From contig JAILID010000041.1 of assembly GCA_024695465.1 (NCBI GenBank), positions 1-52,481 of the forward strand: a stretch of DNA of 52,481 bases, written 5' to 3'. Position numbers and translations under genes: made by a program. The number at the start of each line of letters is the position of its first letter. Position 1 is the stretch's first letter. Below, in pieces: positions 7,923-16,242 of this stretch. This DNA comes from Lachnospiraceae bacterium. GTDB taxonomy: Bacteria; Bacillota; Clostridia; Lachnospirales; Lachnospiraceae. The notes beneath the pieces are model-generated. The model was not told the DNA's origin. It worked only from the letters and a program-made list of their open reading frames with translations, and made no database searches.

Positions 7923-8129
7923 ATCCCCGTTCACCGCCCTCACCGGACAATCGACAATTGGTAGTAACTTTGCGCAATTACCATACGCATGTGACATTAC
8001 GGGGCCTAAACGTAAGGAAACAGGATTCGAACCCTATGCGCGTGCCCACCGCGCTGCCACTTATCGCGGCACATTCTCTGCCGCGGGAGATCTTGTCCGC
8101 CTTGTCCGGCTAACAACTTTCTTAATTCT
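7923..8129. other. Gene-free spacer with a tRNA-like remnant
   Basis: No ORF is supported. On the minus strand about 8015-8080 contains a T-loop-like GGGTTCGAATCC, a possible anticodon arm GCGCG-GTGGGCA-CGCGC and a D-arm-like TGCC/GGCA stem. The T stem and acceptor do not pair, so it is not a functional tRNA as read. Confidence 0.3.
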
Positions 8130-8582
8130 TTACTGGAGCTCCGTCGTCCAGTTAGCCTCCTGAAGTTTATCATCCAGCTCCCTCAGCCTCTTTGAACGTT
8201 CATCCAGCTGCTTCTGCAGGCCGGCCACATCCACCGTGCTCAGGATCCGGATTTCCTTGTTGGAATAGCGATCCACCTTGCTGCTGGCTTCATTTAAGAA
8301 ATCCCGCAGGATGCGGATCTCCTGTTTTAAGACGTCCCTTTTCGCGATATATTCGGTAAGGGTGACGCCATCCAGCGCCGCCCTGCTGTTGGTCAGGTTG
8401 ATCCGCGTGATCAATTCCTCGAGCCTCGTCATGCAGCTCGAAAGTTCCTTCAGCAGATCCGCCGGATCCTCCGAGGGCTTTTCCCCCTCCTGGACCTTCG
8501 CGTTGTTGCTGAGCCTGACCGCCAGCTGATCGATCCTCACCTGAAGATCCGCCCTTTCCGATAATGCCGTTGCCAACCGCAT
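8130..8582 (-). CDS. DIP1984 family protein
   Basis: The protein is 150 aa and almost entirely alpha-helical. It begins MRLATALSERADLQ and contains NNAKVQEGEKPSEDP near residues 26-40, which is the hallmark of the DIP1984 (septicolysin-like) family. The molecular role of the family is not established. AAAGGAGG lies 9 nt upstream of the ATG. It is divergent from the HTH regulator gene at 8822 with a 239-nt intergenic region. Heptad-like leucine spacing suggests a coiled-coil assembly. Confidence 0.88.
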   Translation of the reverse strand: MRLATALSERADLQVRIDQLAVRLSNNAKVQEGEKPSEDPADLLKELSSCMTRLEELITRINLTNSRAALDGVTLTEYIAKRDVLKQEIRILRDFLNEASSKVDRYSNKEIRILSTVDVAGLQKQLDERSKRLRELDDKLQEANWTTELQ

Positions 8583-8737
8583 CCTGACTTCCTCCTTTCC
8601 AACTGAAAGCTTTCTTTCGTCATCTATCTCTCATTATCTGTGAAAAACGACAAACAGCAGCTTATATTATAATCAATTTACTACAAATCTGCTGAAAAAG
8701 CAAGTCCTTGATCCTGTGCCGATTTGCATCGCCTTTT

Positions 8738-8755
8738 TTGGGACAAATGTCCCAA
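8738..8755. promoter_or_regulatory. Perfect palindrome, probable operator
   Basis: TTGGGACA-AA-TGTCCCAA has 8-bp perfect arms. It sits 16 bp upstream of the -35 box of the 8822 gene, between the divergent genes. This is the position expected for an activator or for autoregulation; the binder is unknown. Confidence 0.55.
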
Positions 8756-8771
8756 TTCCTGCCTGGTTTTA

Positions 8772-8800
8772 TTGAAAAACCTCCCTTCATATGGTATCCT
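8772..8800 (+). promoter_or_regulatory. Promoter of the HTH regulator gene
   Basis: TTGAAA (8772-8777) and TATCCT (8795-8800) have a 17-nt spacer, 22 nt before the ATG at 8822. Confidence 0.55.
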
Positions 8801-8821
8801 CGAACAAGGGAGGATACGACC

Positions 8822-10342
8822 ATGTTTTCAGAAAAACTTGATTTTTTGATGAGTCTGACGGCTACCAGCAACAGCGCCCTTTCCCGCGCCGTCAATTACG
8901 ACCAATCCTATATCTCCAAGATCCGCTCCGGAAAGCGCCGGATGCCCCGACACCGCGAATTTTTCGACCAGGCCGTACCTTATTTTGTCCATACGATCAC
9001 GACGGACAAGCAGAAGAAAATCATCAGCGACGTAATTCTTGGCGGCGCCCCGTTTCCGGAAAACCGCCGGCATCTGGAGTTGATTCTGGGGGAATGGCTG
9101 CGCGCGCAGGACGAAGAAGGACAGGAACCCTTCTCTTTCCGTCTGCGAAGCTTTTCCAACTTCACCCAGGATCCTGTCCGGTTCTCCGGAAAGACTGAAT
9201 CGGACAGCGCAGCTTCCGAGTCAGAGGACTTCACCCCCTCCTCTCCATCCGCAGTTCTTCCCTTCTACGGCAACGTGGGAAAGAGAAAAGCCGTCGAGCT
9301 GTTTTTAACCCGCCTGTGCCGGCCGAAAGAGCCGCGCCTGCTCCTGCTCTATTCCGACGAGGAGATGTCCTGGCTCACGGAAGACAGGGATTATATCCGC
9401 CTCTGGACGGGCCTGATGACGAAATACCTGTCCCTCGGAGGCCGCATCCAGATGATCCATACAATCAACCGCAACGTTTCCGAACTGATGTCCGGGATCC
9501 GCCACTGGATACCGATCTATCTCACCGGTAAAATCGAATCCTTCTACTGTCCCCGCCTTCGGGACGGCATTTTCCACCGTTCCCTCTTTGTCGCGCCGGG
9601 GCATTCGGCTCTGGTTTCCAGCTCTGTCTCAGACAGCACAGAAGGCATGGCCAACCTCTTTTTTTGCGATCCGCTCCTCGCCGCGGCCTTTGAAAAGGAA
9701 TTTCTCAATTACCTCGCTCTCTGCCGCCCTCTGACGCGCATCTATCAAAACCGCTTCGACAGGGCTTCCCTCGAGGCAAGGCTGGCGCTTTTTGGAAGGG
9801 ATAGCGAAAAGCTCTTCCTTTTACACCCCCTCCCTTTCTTCGGCAGCCTCCCGAATAACCTTCTTTCCGCGGCAGCCGGGGATCCGGCCGCCGTCCTCTT
9901 CCACGAAAAGGCCGCTTCCTTCTGGCAGGACTGTCTGGATAAGGGCAGAAAGATACTTGAGCTTCTGCACCTTCCCGACCCTTCCGCCTTTCAAAACGGC
10001 CGGAGCCTTCGTACAGAAAGCCCTCTGCCGGGCTTTCCGTCTCTTTCCTATACGGCGGATACCCTGGCCCGTCATCTTAAGGCCCTTCTCATCCTGATGG
10101 AGGAAAATGAAAACTATACCGTCCTCCCGGACAGCCGGATCCCCATGGATATCAGCATCGCGGCCTCCGAGCAGGCCGGAGTGATCCTTTTTTCATCAGC
10201 TCCGGTCATATTCAGTATGGAGGAGCCGATGATCTCAGCCGCGATTCAGGAATATCTGGAGCGGGCCGCGGAGCAGAACGACCGAGAGGCCTCGCGCCTT
10301 GCGCTGATCCGGTATATCGACGCCCTGCAGACTTCTTCCTGA
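8822..10342 (+). CDS. Large helix-turn-helix regulator of unknown function
   Basis: The protein is 506 aa from the ATG at 8822, which follows GGAGG; a further upstream in-frame start crosses the promoter and palindrome. Residues 5-45 look like a helix-turn-helix of the Cro/XRE sort (NSALSRAVNYDQSYISKIRSG). The remaining 450 residues form a cytosolic domain with no motif I recognise. It contains a segment on handling of phosphoryl or ligand signals only by analogy, so I assign no function. Similar architectures occur in Lachnospiraceae as transcriptional regulators. The palindrome at 8738-8755 may be its own site. No neighbour reveals a target. Confidence 0.8.
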   Translation: MFSEKLDFLMSLTATSNSALSRAVNYDQSYISKIRSGKRRMPRHREFFDQAVPYFVHTITTDKQKKIISDVILGGAPFPENRRHLELILGEWLRAQDEEGQEPFSFRLRSFSNFTQDPVRFSGKTESDSAASESEDFTPSSPSAVLPFYGNVGKRKAVELFLTRLCRPKEPRLLLLYSDEEMSWLTEDRDYIRLWTGLMTKYLSLGGRIQMIHTINRNVSELMSGIRHWIPIYLTGKIESFYCPRLRDGIFHRSLFVAPGHSALVSSSVSDSTEGMANLFFCDPLLAAAFEKEFLNYLALCRPLTRIYQNRFDRASLEARLALFGRDSEKLFLLHPLPFFGSLPNNLLSAAAGDPAAVLFHEKAASFWQDCLDKGRKILELLHLPDPSAFQNGRSLRTESPLPGFPSLSYTADTLARHLKALLILMEENENYTVLPDSRIPMDISIAASEQAGVILFSSAPVIFSMEEPMISAAIQEYLERAAEQNDREASRLALIRYIDALQTSS

Positions 10343-10432
10343 AATTTTTCCATCTGCATCACGCGCCTCAAGACACGGGCAAAATCTTTTCATTTCCCGC
10401 AATTTTCTATTAGCGAATCCTACTCTTTCCGT

Positions 10433-10449
10433 TATAATAGCGTTATAAT
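10433..10449 (+). promoter_or_regulatory. Tandem -10 elements
   Basis: CGTTATAATA occurs twice in a row, giving TATAAT at 10433-10438 and 10444-10449, 11 bp apart. The -35 boxes are weak (TTAGCG at 10410). Two closely spaced starts or a single flexible promoter are possible. Confidence 0.55.
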
Positions 10450-10490
10450 AATTCCAAGGCGAAAACGTCTGATTTTAAGGAGGATCCATT

Positions 10491-11717
10491 ATGAGCGTAC
10501 ATATTATCGATGAAGCCAACCGCTGTCTCCAGTGCAAAAAGCCCCTATGCCGGGAGGGCTGTCCCATCCACACCAACATTCCGGAGGTCATCCGCCTCTT
10601 CAAGGAAAATAAAACCATGGACGCAGCCTACATGCTCTTTTACAACAATCCGCTTTCCGTCGTCTGCTCCCTGGTCTGCAACCACGCCAATCAGTGCCAG
10701 GGCCACTGCATCCGGGGAAAGAAAGGGGAGCCTGTGCATTTCTCGGCGATCGAGAATTACATCTCCGACTCCTGCTTCGAACGCCTGAAGCTTGAAATAG
10801 CTCCCGCGAACGGCATGAAAGCCGCCGTCATCGGAGCGGGGCCCGCAGGCCTCACAATCGCGATCATGCTCGCCGCAAAGGGCTATAAGATCACCGTTTT
10901 TGACACCAAGGACAAGATCGGCGGCATCCTGCGCTACGGCATCCCGGAATTCCGCCTGCCCAAGTCGATCCTTGACCGCTATCAGAAGAAAATGCGCGAG
11001 ATGGGCATCCTCTTCCGCCCCAATTTCGCCATCGGCGGCTCCACCAGCATACAGGATCTCTTAAACGACGGCTACAAATCCGTCTTCATCGGCACCGGCG
11101 CCTGGAGGCCGAGAAAGCTCGGCATTCCCGGCGAGACCTTCGGCAACGTCTTCTACGCGATCAACTACCTGAATAACCCGGACGGCTATGAACTGGGCGA
11201 GAACGTCGCGGTCATCGGCGCCGGGAACGCCGCCATGGACGTCGCCCGGACCGCGATCCGCCACGGCTCCCGAAACGTCGTCGTCTATGTCCGCGACGGC
11301 GAGGTCAACGCCTCGAAAGATGAATTCGAGCTGGCCCTGGTCGACGGCGTCCAGTTTGAATACAACAAGGCCGCCTGCCGGATCACCGACGAGGGGCCGG
11401 TTATCTGCGACGTCATCCACCACGAGGACGGCAGCTCTGAGCTTGACGAATCCACAGCCGCCCAGATGCTGGCCGACAGCATCCTGATCTCCATCTCCCA
11501 GACTCCTCAGTCCAACCTGGTCAACCGGGATAAGGAGCTGCACCTGAACGCGAGAGGCAACCTCGAAACCTCCGGAAACGGCGAAACCACCATGCCCGGC
11601 GTCTTCGCCTCCGGCGACGTTGTAACCGGCGCCAAGACCGTCGTCGCGGCGGTCGCGATCTCCAAGCAGATCGCGGAAGATATGGACGCCTACATGAAGG
11701 CGCAGGTGGAAGCATGA
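10491..11717 (+). CDS. GltD-like NAD(P)-dependent flavoprotein oxidoreductase
   Basis: The protein is 408 aa with the architecture of the glutamate synthase small subunit. An N-terminal Fe-S domain carries two cysteine groups (Cys12, 15, 20, 24 and Cys59, 63, 69, 73). An FAD-binding GAGPAGL follows at about residues 115-121, and an NAD(P)-binding GAGNAAMDVART lies near 242-253. No gltB neighbour is present, so it may serve another electron-transfer partner, as NfnB- or PreT-like proteins do. AAGGAGG precedes the ATG by 7 nt. Its stop overlaps the ATG of the exonuclease gene (ATGA). Confidence 0.9.
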   Translation: MSVHIIDEANRCLQCKKPLCREGCPIHTNIPEVIRLFKENKTMDAAYMLFYNNPLSVVCSLVCNHANQCQGHCIRGKKGEPVHFSAIENYISDSCFERLKLEIAPANGMKAAVIGAGPAGLTIAIMLAAKGYKITVFDTKDKIGGILRYGIPEFRLPKSILDRYQKKMREMGILFRPNFAIGGSTSIQDLLNDGYKSVFIGTGAWRPRKLGIPGETFGNVFYAINYLNNPDGYELGENVAVIGAGNAAMDVARTAIRHGSRNVVVYVRDGEVNASKDEFELALVDGVQFEYNKAACRITDEGPVICDVIHHEDGSSELDESTAAQMLADSILISISQTPQSNLVNRDKELHLNARGNLETSGNGETTMPGVFASGDVVTGAKTVVAAVAISKQIAEDMDAYMKAQVEA

Positions 11718-12547
11718 AGCTGATCTCCTGGAACATCGATTCACTGAACGCCGCCCTCACCTCCGAAAGCGCCCGCGCCCTCCTTTCCCGCGAGGTGCTT
11801 TCAAAGATCGCTTCTGAAAAAGCGGACATCATCGCCATCCAGGAGACCAAACTGCCCCCTGCCGGCATGAGCGCCAAGCAGGCCGGCATCCTGACCAGTT
11901 TTTTCCCGGAGTACGATTATTACCTTGCTCCTTCCTGCCCCCCGGCCAGAAAGGGCTACGCCGGCACCATGGCCCTTGTCAGATGGGGGGTTGGGGTCGA
12001 ATCGGATTTCCCGGTCATCGGCGCGCCCGGCACCATGGACTCCGAAGGACGCCTGATCACGCTCTCCCTTTCGGATTGCTATTTCAATCTGGTCTACACG
12101 CCGAACGCCGGCGAGGGGTTAAAACGCCTGGCGGACCGCCAGATCTGGGATCGGAAATACGCGGATTACCTCATGGGCCTTGACAGGGAAAAACCCGTCA
12201 TCGCCTGCGGCGATTTCAATGTCGCCCATGAAGAAATCGACCTTGCGAATCCGGATTCAAACCATATGTCCCCCGGCTTCACCGATGAGGAGCGGGCGGG
12301 CTTTTCGCACCTGCTCTCCCTGGGCTTCACGGATTCCTTCCGCCATCTCAACGGCTGCGTTCCAAACGTCTATTCCTGGTGGTCCCAGAGAGCCAGGACG
12401 AGCAAGAGCAGCAATACGGGCTGGAGGATCGACTACTTCCTCGTCAGCAACCGGATTGCCGACCGGGTCGTCCGCTCCGAGATAATGGACAGCGGGGCCA
12501 GGGCGGATCACGCCCCGCTCCTTCTGGAAATCAGGAATATCCATTAA
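11714..12547 (+). CDS. xth: Exodeoxyribonuclease III (AP endonuclease family)
   Basis: The protein is 277 aa. The metal and catalytic motifs are in order: WNIDSLNA (6-13), IQETKL with the metal-binding Glu44, YTPN, GDFNVAHEEIDLANP (about 163-177), GWRIDYFLVS and the terminal DHAPL, where the more common form is SDHCP. It cleaves DNA at abasic sites and removes 3' blocking groups in base excision repair. It starts at the ATGA overlap with the flavoprotein gene and so is co-transcribed with it; the functional link between the two is not obvious. Confidence 0.94.
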   Translation: MKLISWNIDSLNAALTSESARALLSREVLSKIASEKADIIAIQETKLPPAGMSAKQAGILTSFFPEYDYYLAPSCPPARKGYAGTMALVRWGVGVESDFPVIGAPGTMDSEGRLITLSLSDCYFNLVYTPNAGEGLKRLADRQIWDRKYADYLMGLDREKPVIACGDFNVAHEEIDLANPDSNHMSPGFTDEERAGFSHLLSLGFTDSFRHLNGCVPNVYSWWSQRARTSKSSNTGWRIDYFLVSNRIADRVVRSEIMDSGARADHAPLLLEIRNIH

Positions 12548-12574
12548 ATGTTTATGAATTAAAGCCGCGCCCGC

Positions 12575-12603
12575 TTTCGAAAAAACCTCCTTCGTGGTAA
12601 AAT
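12575..12603 (+). promoter_or_regulatory. Putative promoter of trxB
   Basis: TAAAAT (12598-12603) has a poor -35 (TTTCGA, 12575-12580) at 17-nt spacing; the ATG follows 34 nt downstream. Confidence 0.4.
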
Positions 12604-12637
12604 ATGCTTACATATTTATCACAAAGGAGGTACTTTT

Positions 12638-13549
12638 ATGTACGATCTCATCATCGTCGGCTCCGGCCCCGCCGGACTCACAGCCGCGATTTACGCGACT
12701 CGCGCCAGACTTTCATTTCTCATCATCGAGCGGAACTTCATGAGCGGGGGCCAGGTTGTGGATACCTATGAAGTCGACAACTATCCCGCCCTCCCCGGCA
12801 TCTCCGGCATGGACCTTTCCATGAAAATGAGGGATCACGCCGAAAAGCTCGGCGCGGAATTCGTAACCGCGGAAGTCACAAAGCTCGAGCTGGCCGAGGA
12901 TATCAAGAAGGTTTACACGGAGGAGGAAGTCTACGAGGCCAAAACCGTGATTCTCGCCACCGGAGCCGGCCACAGGAAGCTGGGCATTCCGGGTGAAAAG
13001 GAGCTGGCCGGCATGGGCGTTTCCTACTGCGCGACCTGCGACGGCGCCTTCTTCAGAGGCAGCGACGTAGCAGTGATCGGCGGAGGCGACGTGGCGGTCG
13101 AGGACGCGATCTTCCTCGCCCGGGGATGCCGGAAAGTTTACGTCGTCCACAGAAGGGATGAGCTCCGCGCGGCTAAGGTGCTGCAGGAGAAGCTCCTCTC
13201 CCTTCCCAACGTCGAGATGGTGTGGAACGCGCTGCCCAAATCAATCGAAGGCGAAAACCAGGTCGGCGCGCTTCAGGTAACCGACAAGTTTACCGGCGAA
13301 GTCCGCATCCTTCAGGTCGACGGGGTCTTCGTCGCAGTCGGCATCGTCCCGAACAACGCCCTGGTCAAAGACCAGCTGGCTCTGGACGCCGGAGGCTACA
13401 TCGCGGCAGGTGAAAACTGCGAGACCTCCATTCCGGGCGTCTACGCCATCGGCGATGTCCGCGCCAAGAAGCTCCGCCAGATCATTACCGCCTGCGGAGA
13501 CGGCGCGAACGCGGTGACCAGCGTGCAGGATTACCTGCTTACGCATTGA
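12638..13549 (+). CDS. trxB: Thioredoxin reductase
   Basis: The protein is 303 aa. FAD-binding GSGPAGL is at residues 8-14, the redox-active CATCDG is at 131-136 (Cys131, Cys134), NADPH-binding GGGDVAVEDA follows, and a C-terminal GDVR segment closes the FAD site. It transfers electrons from NADPH to thioredoxin, here probably the protein encoded at 4317-4637. AAGGAGG is 8 nt upstream. The gene abuts the convergent ktrA gene with no spacer (ends at 13549 and 13550), so no separate terminator is visible. Confidence 0.96.
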   Translation: MYDLIIVGSGPAGLTAAIYATRARLSFLIIERNFMSGGQVVDTYEVDNYPALPGISGMDLSMKMRDHAEKLGAEFVTAEVTKLELAEDIKKVYTEEEVYEAKTVILATGAGHRKLGIPGEKELAGMGVSYCATCDGAFFRGSDVAVIGGGDVAVEDAIFLARGCRKVYVVHRRDELRAAKVLQEKLLSLPNVEMVWNALPKSIEGENQVGALQVTDKFTGEVRILQVDGVFVAVGIVPNNALVKDQLALDAGGYIAAGENCETSIPGVYAIGDVRAKKLRQIITACGDGANAVTSVQDYLLTH

Positions 13550-14203
13550 TTATTCCTCGCTGATCCGGCTCAGGAAATCCTTTTCCGCTACGATATAAAG
13601 AATAGAGCCTTCCGTAAACGGAGCCTCCGGATCAAACTTCGTATCGATCCCCTTCCTGGTCTTAAAGCCCAGAACGTTTACGCCGTAGCGGTTCCTGAGC
13701 CTGAGCTCGCTCATACTGTGCCCGACCCAGCTTTTCAGCGGCGCCATCTCAACGATAGCCGCATTCTCGGAGAGATCAAAAAATTCCAGGAAATTGGCGG
13801 AGCGGATCTTTCTGGCCAGGCGGGTCCCATACTCCTTATCCGGCAGAAGCACCTGATCGGCGCCCAGCCGGATAAGGATTTCTTTTGTCCGCTCGTCCCG
13901 GGCCCGGACGATAACCTGGGGAACGCCCAGCTCCTTGGCCACCATCACGCACATAATGCTGGCTTCCAGATTGCCCGACATGGTCACGACTACCGAGTCC
14001 ATATTCTCAATTCCCAGATCTTTGATATTCTCCGCGCTCGCAAGATCCGCAGCAACCGCCGTCGTCACCTGATCCGCCACCTGATCGATCATCTCCTCGC
14101 TCTCATCGGCGGCCAGCACTTCAATCCCGCTTTCCGCCAGCTCAATCGCCAGGCTTTTCCCAAAGCTGTTGAGCCCCAAAACCGCCACTGCTTTTTTTGC
14201 CAT
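13550..14203 (-). CDS. ktrA: Potassium uptake regulatory subunit KtrA (TrkA family)
   Basis: The protein is 217 aa with an N-terminal RCK/TrkA-N Rossmann domain (VAVLGLNSFGKSLA at about residues 6-19) that binds ATP, ADP or NAD(H), and a C-terminal TrkA-C domain that in this family binds c-di-AMP. An octameric ring of KtrA gates the KtrB channel. It lies 12 nt after ktrB on the same strand and forms a two-gene operon with it. Confidence 0.94.
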   Translation of the reverse strand: MAKKAVAVLGLNSFGKSLAIELAESGIEVLAADESEEMIDQVADQVTTAVAADLASAENIKDLGIENMDSVVVTMSGNLEASIMCVMVAKELGVPQVIVRARDERTKEILIRLGADQVLLPDKEYGTRLARKIRSANFLEFFDLSENAAIVEMAPLKSWVGHSMSELRLRNRYGVNVLGFKTRKGIDTKFDPEAPFTEGSILYIVAEKDFLSRISEE

Positions 14204-14215
14204 TTTTCCTTCTCC

Positions 14216-15604
14216 TTATCCGATAAAAAAGTGTCCGTCCGCAAAATGTACCCCGTTTTTGGACGGCTGGTTCTCCGCGAAAAGGAGCCCCATCGATATC
14301 GGGCCGAGGCGGCCCAGATACATTCCGATAATGACGATTATCTTTCCGGCGCTGTTCAGCGTCGGCGTAAGGCCTCTGGACAAGCCCACAGTCGCGGTCG
14401 CGCTGAATATCTCATAAGCCGCATCCAGCATCGGCACCCGGCTAAAATGCGCCAGAAGAATCGTCAGAAGCAGCGCCGCCCCCAGGCTCGCCGTCACGAT
14501 CGCCGACGCCTTATTGACCATCTGCTGGCTGATTCCCCGCCCGAAGACAACCGCCTCGCGCCGGTTCGCCATATACGCCAGCATATTGGCGAAGATGATG
14601 AAAACCGTCACCGTCTTCACGCCGCCGGCCGTTCCGACCGGAGAGCCGCCGATAAACATGTAGACAAGCCCGAGAACACAGCTCTCCTCGCTGAGGCTCT
14701 GCTGGGGAATCGTGGCGAATCCCGCCGTCCTGAAAGTAATCGACTGAAAAAGGCTGGCCAGCAGCTTTCCCCCGCTGTCCATTCCTCCCAGCGTTTCCGG
14801 GTTCTTCCTCTCAAAAATGAAAATCAAAAGCGCCCCCGAAAGGATCAGAAACAGCGTAATGCCAAGAACCAGCTTCGTATGTTCCGAAAGACCCGTAAAC
14901 AGTCTTATCGGCTTAAGCTTCTGCTTCCTCACCTTTTCCGCGTTCCGAAAACAGTCAAACCAGACGACATAGCCCAGGCCTCCGACCACGATCAGGGACA
15001 TGGTGATCCAGTTGACCGCCAGATTGTCCTGGTAGCCGATCAGCGAGTCCGGCCCGATGATGTCCATCCCCGCATTGCAGAAGGCGGAGACCGAATTAAA
15101 GATCGAGACCCCAAGCCCTTTTATGGGCCCGAAACGGGGGATAAAAGTAAAGGCGTAGAGGATCGCGCCGATCCCTTCGACCGCCAGCGTCCCCTTGATA
15201 ACTTTCTTGAGAAAGAGGAGCAGGCCCTGCATGGAATCGAGATTGTAATAGTCCCTGACCAATGTGGTCAGCTTGAGGGAGAAGCGTTTGCGCAGGGCCA
15301 GCACAAAAATCGAGTAGAAAGTCACGACCCCGAAGCCCCCCAGCTGGATCAGAACCAGGATAACCGCTTTCCCGAAAAGCGACCAGTGGGAGAAAGTGTC
15401 CACGACGACAAGGCCGGTAACACAGATGGAAGTCGTCGAGGTAAAAAGAGCCGTCAGGAAGCTGGTCTCCTCCCCCGGAGCCGTCGCCGCCGGCAGCATC
15501 AAAAGCAGCGCCCCGAGCAAAATAACGGCCAGAAAACCCAGAAAAAGCACCTGGGTGGAACTGAATCCCATTAAAGGCCTCTGTTTTCCGTCTTTCCCTT
15601 TCAT
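14216..15604 (-). CDS. ktrB: Potassium uptake transmembrane subunit KtrB
   Basis: The protein is 462 aa from the ATG at 15604; GGAGGAGA is 5-6 nt upstream, and the longer in-frame ORF is rejected. KtrB/TrkH proteins have four M1-P-M2 repeats. Their pore loops are visible as TSTTSICVTGL, NSVSAFCNAGMD, SITFRTAGF and SATATVGLSRGL, each with the selectivity glycine. It imports K+ (in some species Na+-dependent). Only a short leader separates it from its promoter, so the c-di-AMP riboswitch often found in front of ktrAB is absent. Confidence 0.95.
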   Translation of the reverse strand: MKGKDGKQRPLMGFSSTQVLFLGFLAVILLGALLLMLPAATAPGEETSFLTALFTSTTSICVTGLVVVDTFSHWSLFGKAVILVLIQLGGFGVVTFYSIFVLALRKRFSLKLTTLVRDYYNLDSMQGLLLFLKKVIKGTLAVEGIGAILYAFTFIPRFGPIKGLGVSIFNSVSAFCNAGMDIIGPDSLIGYQDNLAVNWITMSLIVVGGLGYVVWFDCFRNAEKVRKQKLKPIRLFTGLSEHTKLVLGITLFLILSGALLIFIFERKNPETLGGMDSGGKLLASLFQSITFRTAGFATIPQQSLSEESCVLGLVYMFIGGSPVGTAGGVKTVTVFIIFANMLAYMANRREAVVFGRGISQQMVNKASAIVTASLGAALLLTILLAHFSRVPMLDAAYEIFSATATVGLSRGLTPTLNSAGKIIVIIGMYLGRLGPISMGLLFAENQPSKNGVHFADGHFFIG

Positions 15605-15663
15605 CCGTCTCCTCCATTCTCCCCTTTTTACGCATCTGCATTTCACGTCCGCTGATGCTTGCT

Positions 15664-15692
15664 ATGATACCACGCATCCCGGAGAAATGCAA
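15664..15692 (-). promoter_or_regulatory. ktrBA promoter
   Basis: On the minus strand TTGCAT (15692-15687) and TATCAT (15669-15664) are 17 nt apart, 60 nt upstream of the ktrB ATG. Confidence 0.65.
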
Positions 15693-16143
15693 TTCCGGAG
15701 GAGCCGGGAAAGAATTCCCTCCTCATTATCCCCCTCTAAAGTTAACATAATTCTTAATTCAATTTCCTGTTGTTCTTTTTTCCAAAGGCAAATGGCACAA
15801 AAAACGGCCTTCTTCCTGTGGCTGAGGATCTTCCCCATTTCTTAAAATCCACATTCTTCCACATTTTTTTCCACATAAACACATTCCCGGAAACAGGCTG
15901 TCTCCGGTTATACACCGTTTTATCCACTTTATCCACATTTTTTATGTGTTTTATTACGTAAACCGACGTGGATTCTTTTTGAACGCGTGTTTTGTCGATT
16001 ATTCGGACTTGACAAAAATCCAGGACAGAAGCTCCAAACTTATGTCAACCCTTGTTATGTCAACACTGCCGAACCTCTTCCGCTGCTCCCGCGCCCGCAG
16101 CTCCCGGCAGAGACTCTTAACGGCGCCATGTTCCCGCAGACAG
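15693..16143. other. Long spacer between ktrB and pth
   Basis: Apart from the DnaA-box-like cluster and the flanking promoters, no gene is supported. A TTGACA at 16009-16014 lacks a matching -10, and the short open frames here are low in coding character. Confidence 0.5.
15845..15937. promoter_or_regulatory. Cluster of DnaA-box-like sequences
   Basis: Compared with TTATNCACA, the plus strand holds AAATCCACA (15845), TCTTCCACA (15855), TTTTCCACA (15867), TTATACACC (15908), TTATCCACT (15920) and the perfect TTATCCACA (15929). The last two are directly adjacent. All face the same way in an AT-rich spacer between divergent ktrB and pth. dnaA, dnaN, rnpA and other usual origin neighbours are absent. 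Confidence 0.5.
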
Positions 16144-16172
16144 TTGCAAAACGCCTTTCTTTCCATTATAAT
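16144..16172 (+). promoter_or_regulatory. pth-mfd promoter
   Basis: TTGCAA (16144-16149) and a consensus TATAAT (16167-16172) have a 17-nt spacer, 70 nt before the pth ATG. Confidence 0.75.
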
Positions 16173-16242
16173 GGGAAAGCACCCCGCGCTCATCTTAGAA
16201 CGCGGCTTTAGGCGTGTACATAACTTTTTAAGGAGTGAAAAC

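Noticed and set aside
13718..15574. 618-aa plus-strand frame
   Set aside because: It is antisense to ktrAB, whose pore and nucleotide-binding motifs are intact.
15605..15663. c-di-AMP riboswitch before ktrB
   Set aside because: The leader between promoter and ATG is only about 55 nt, too short for that aptamer.
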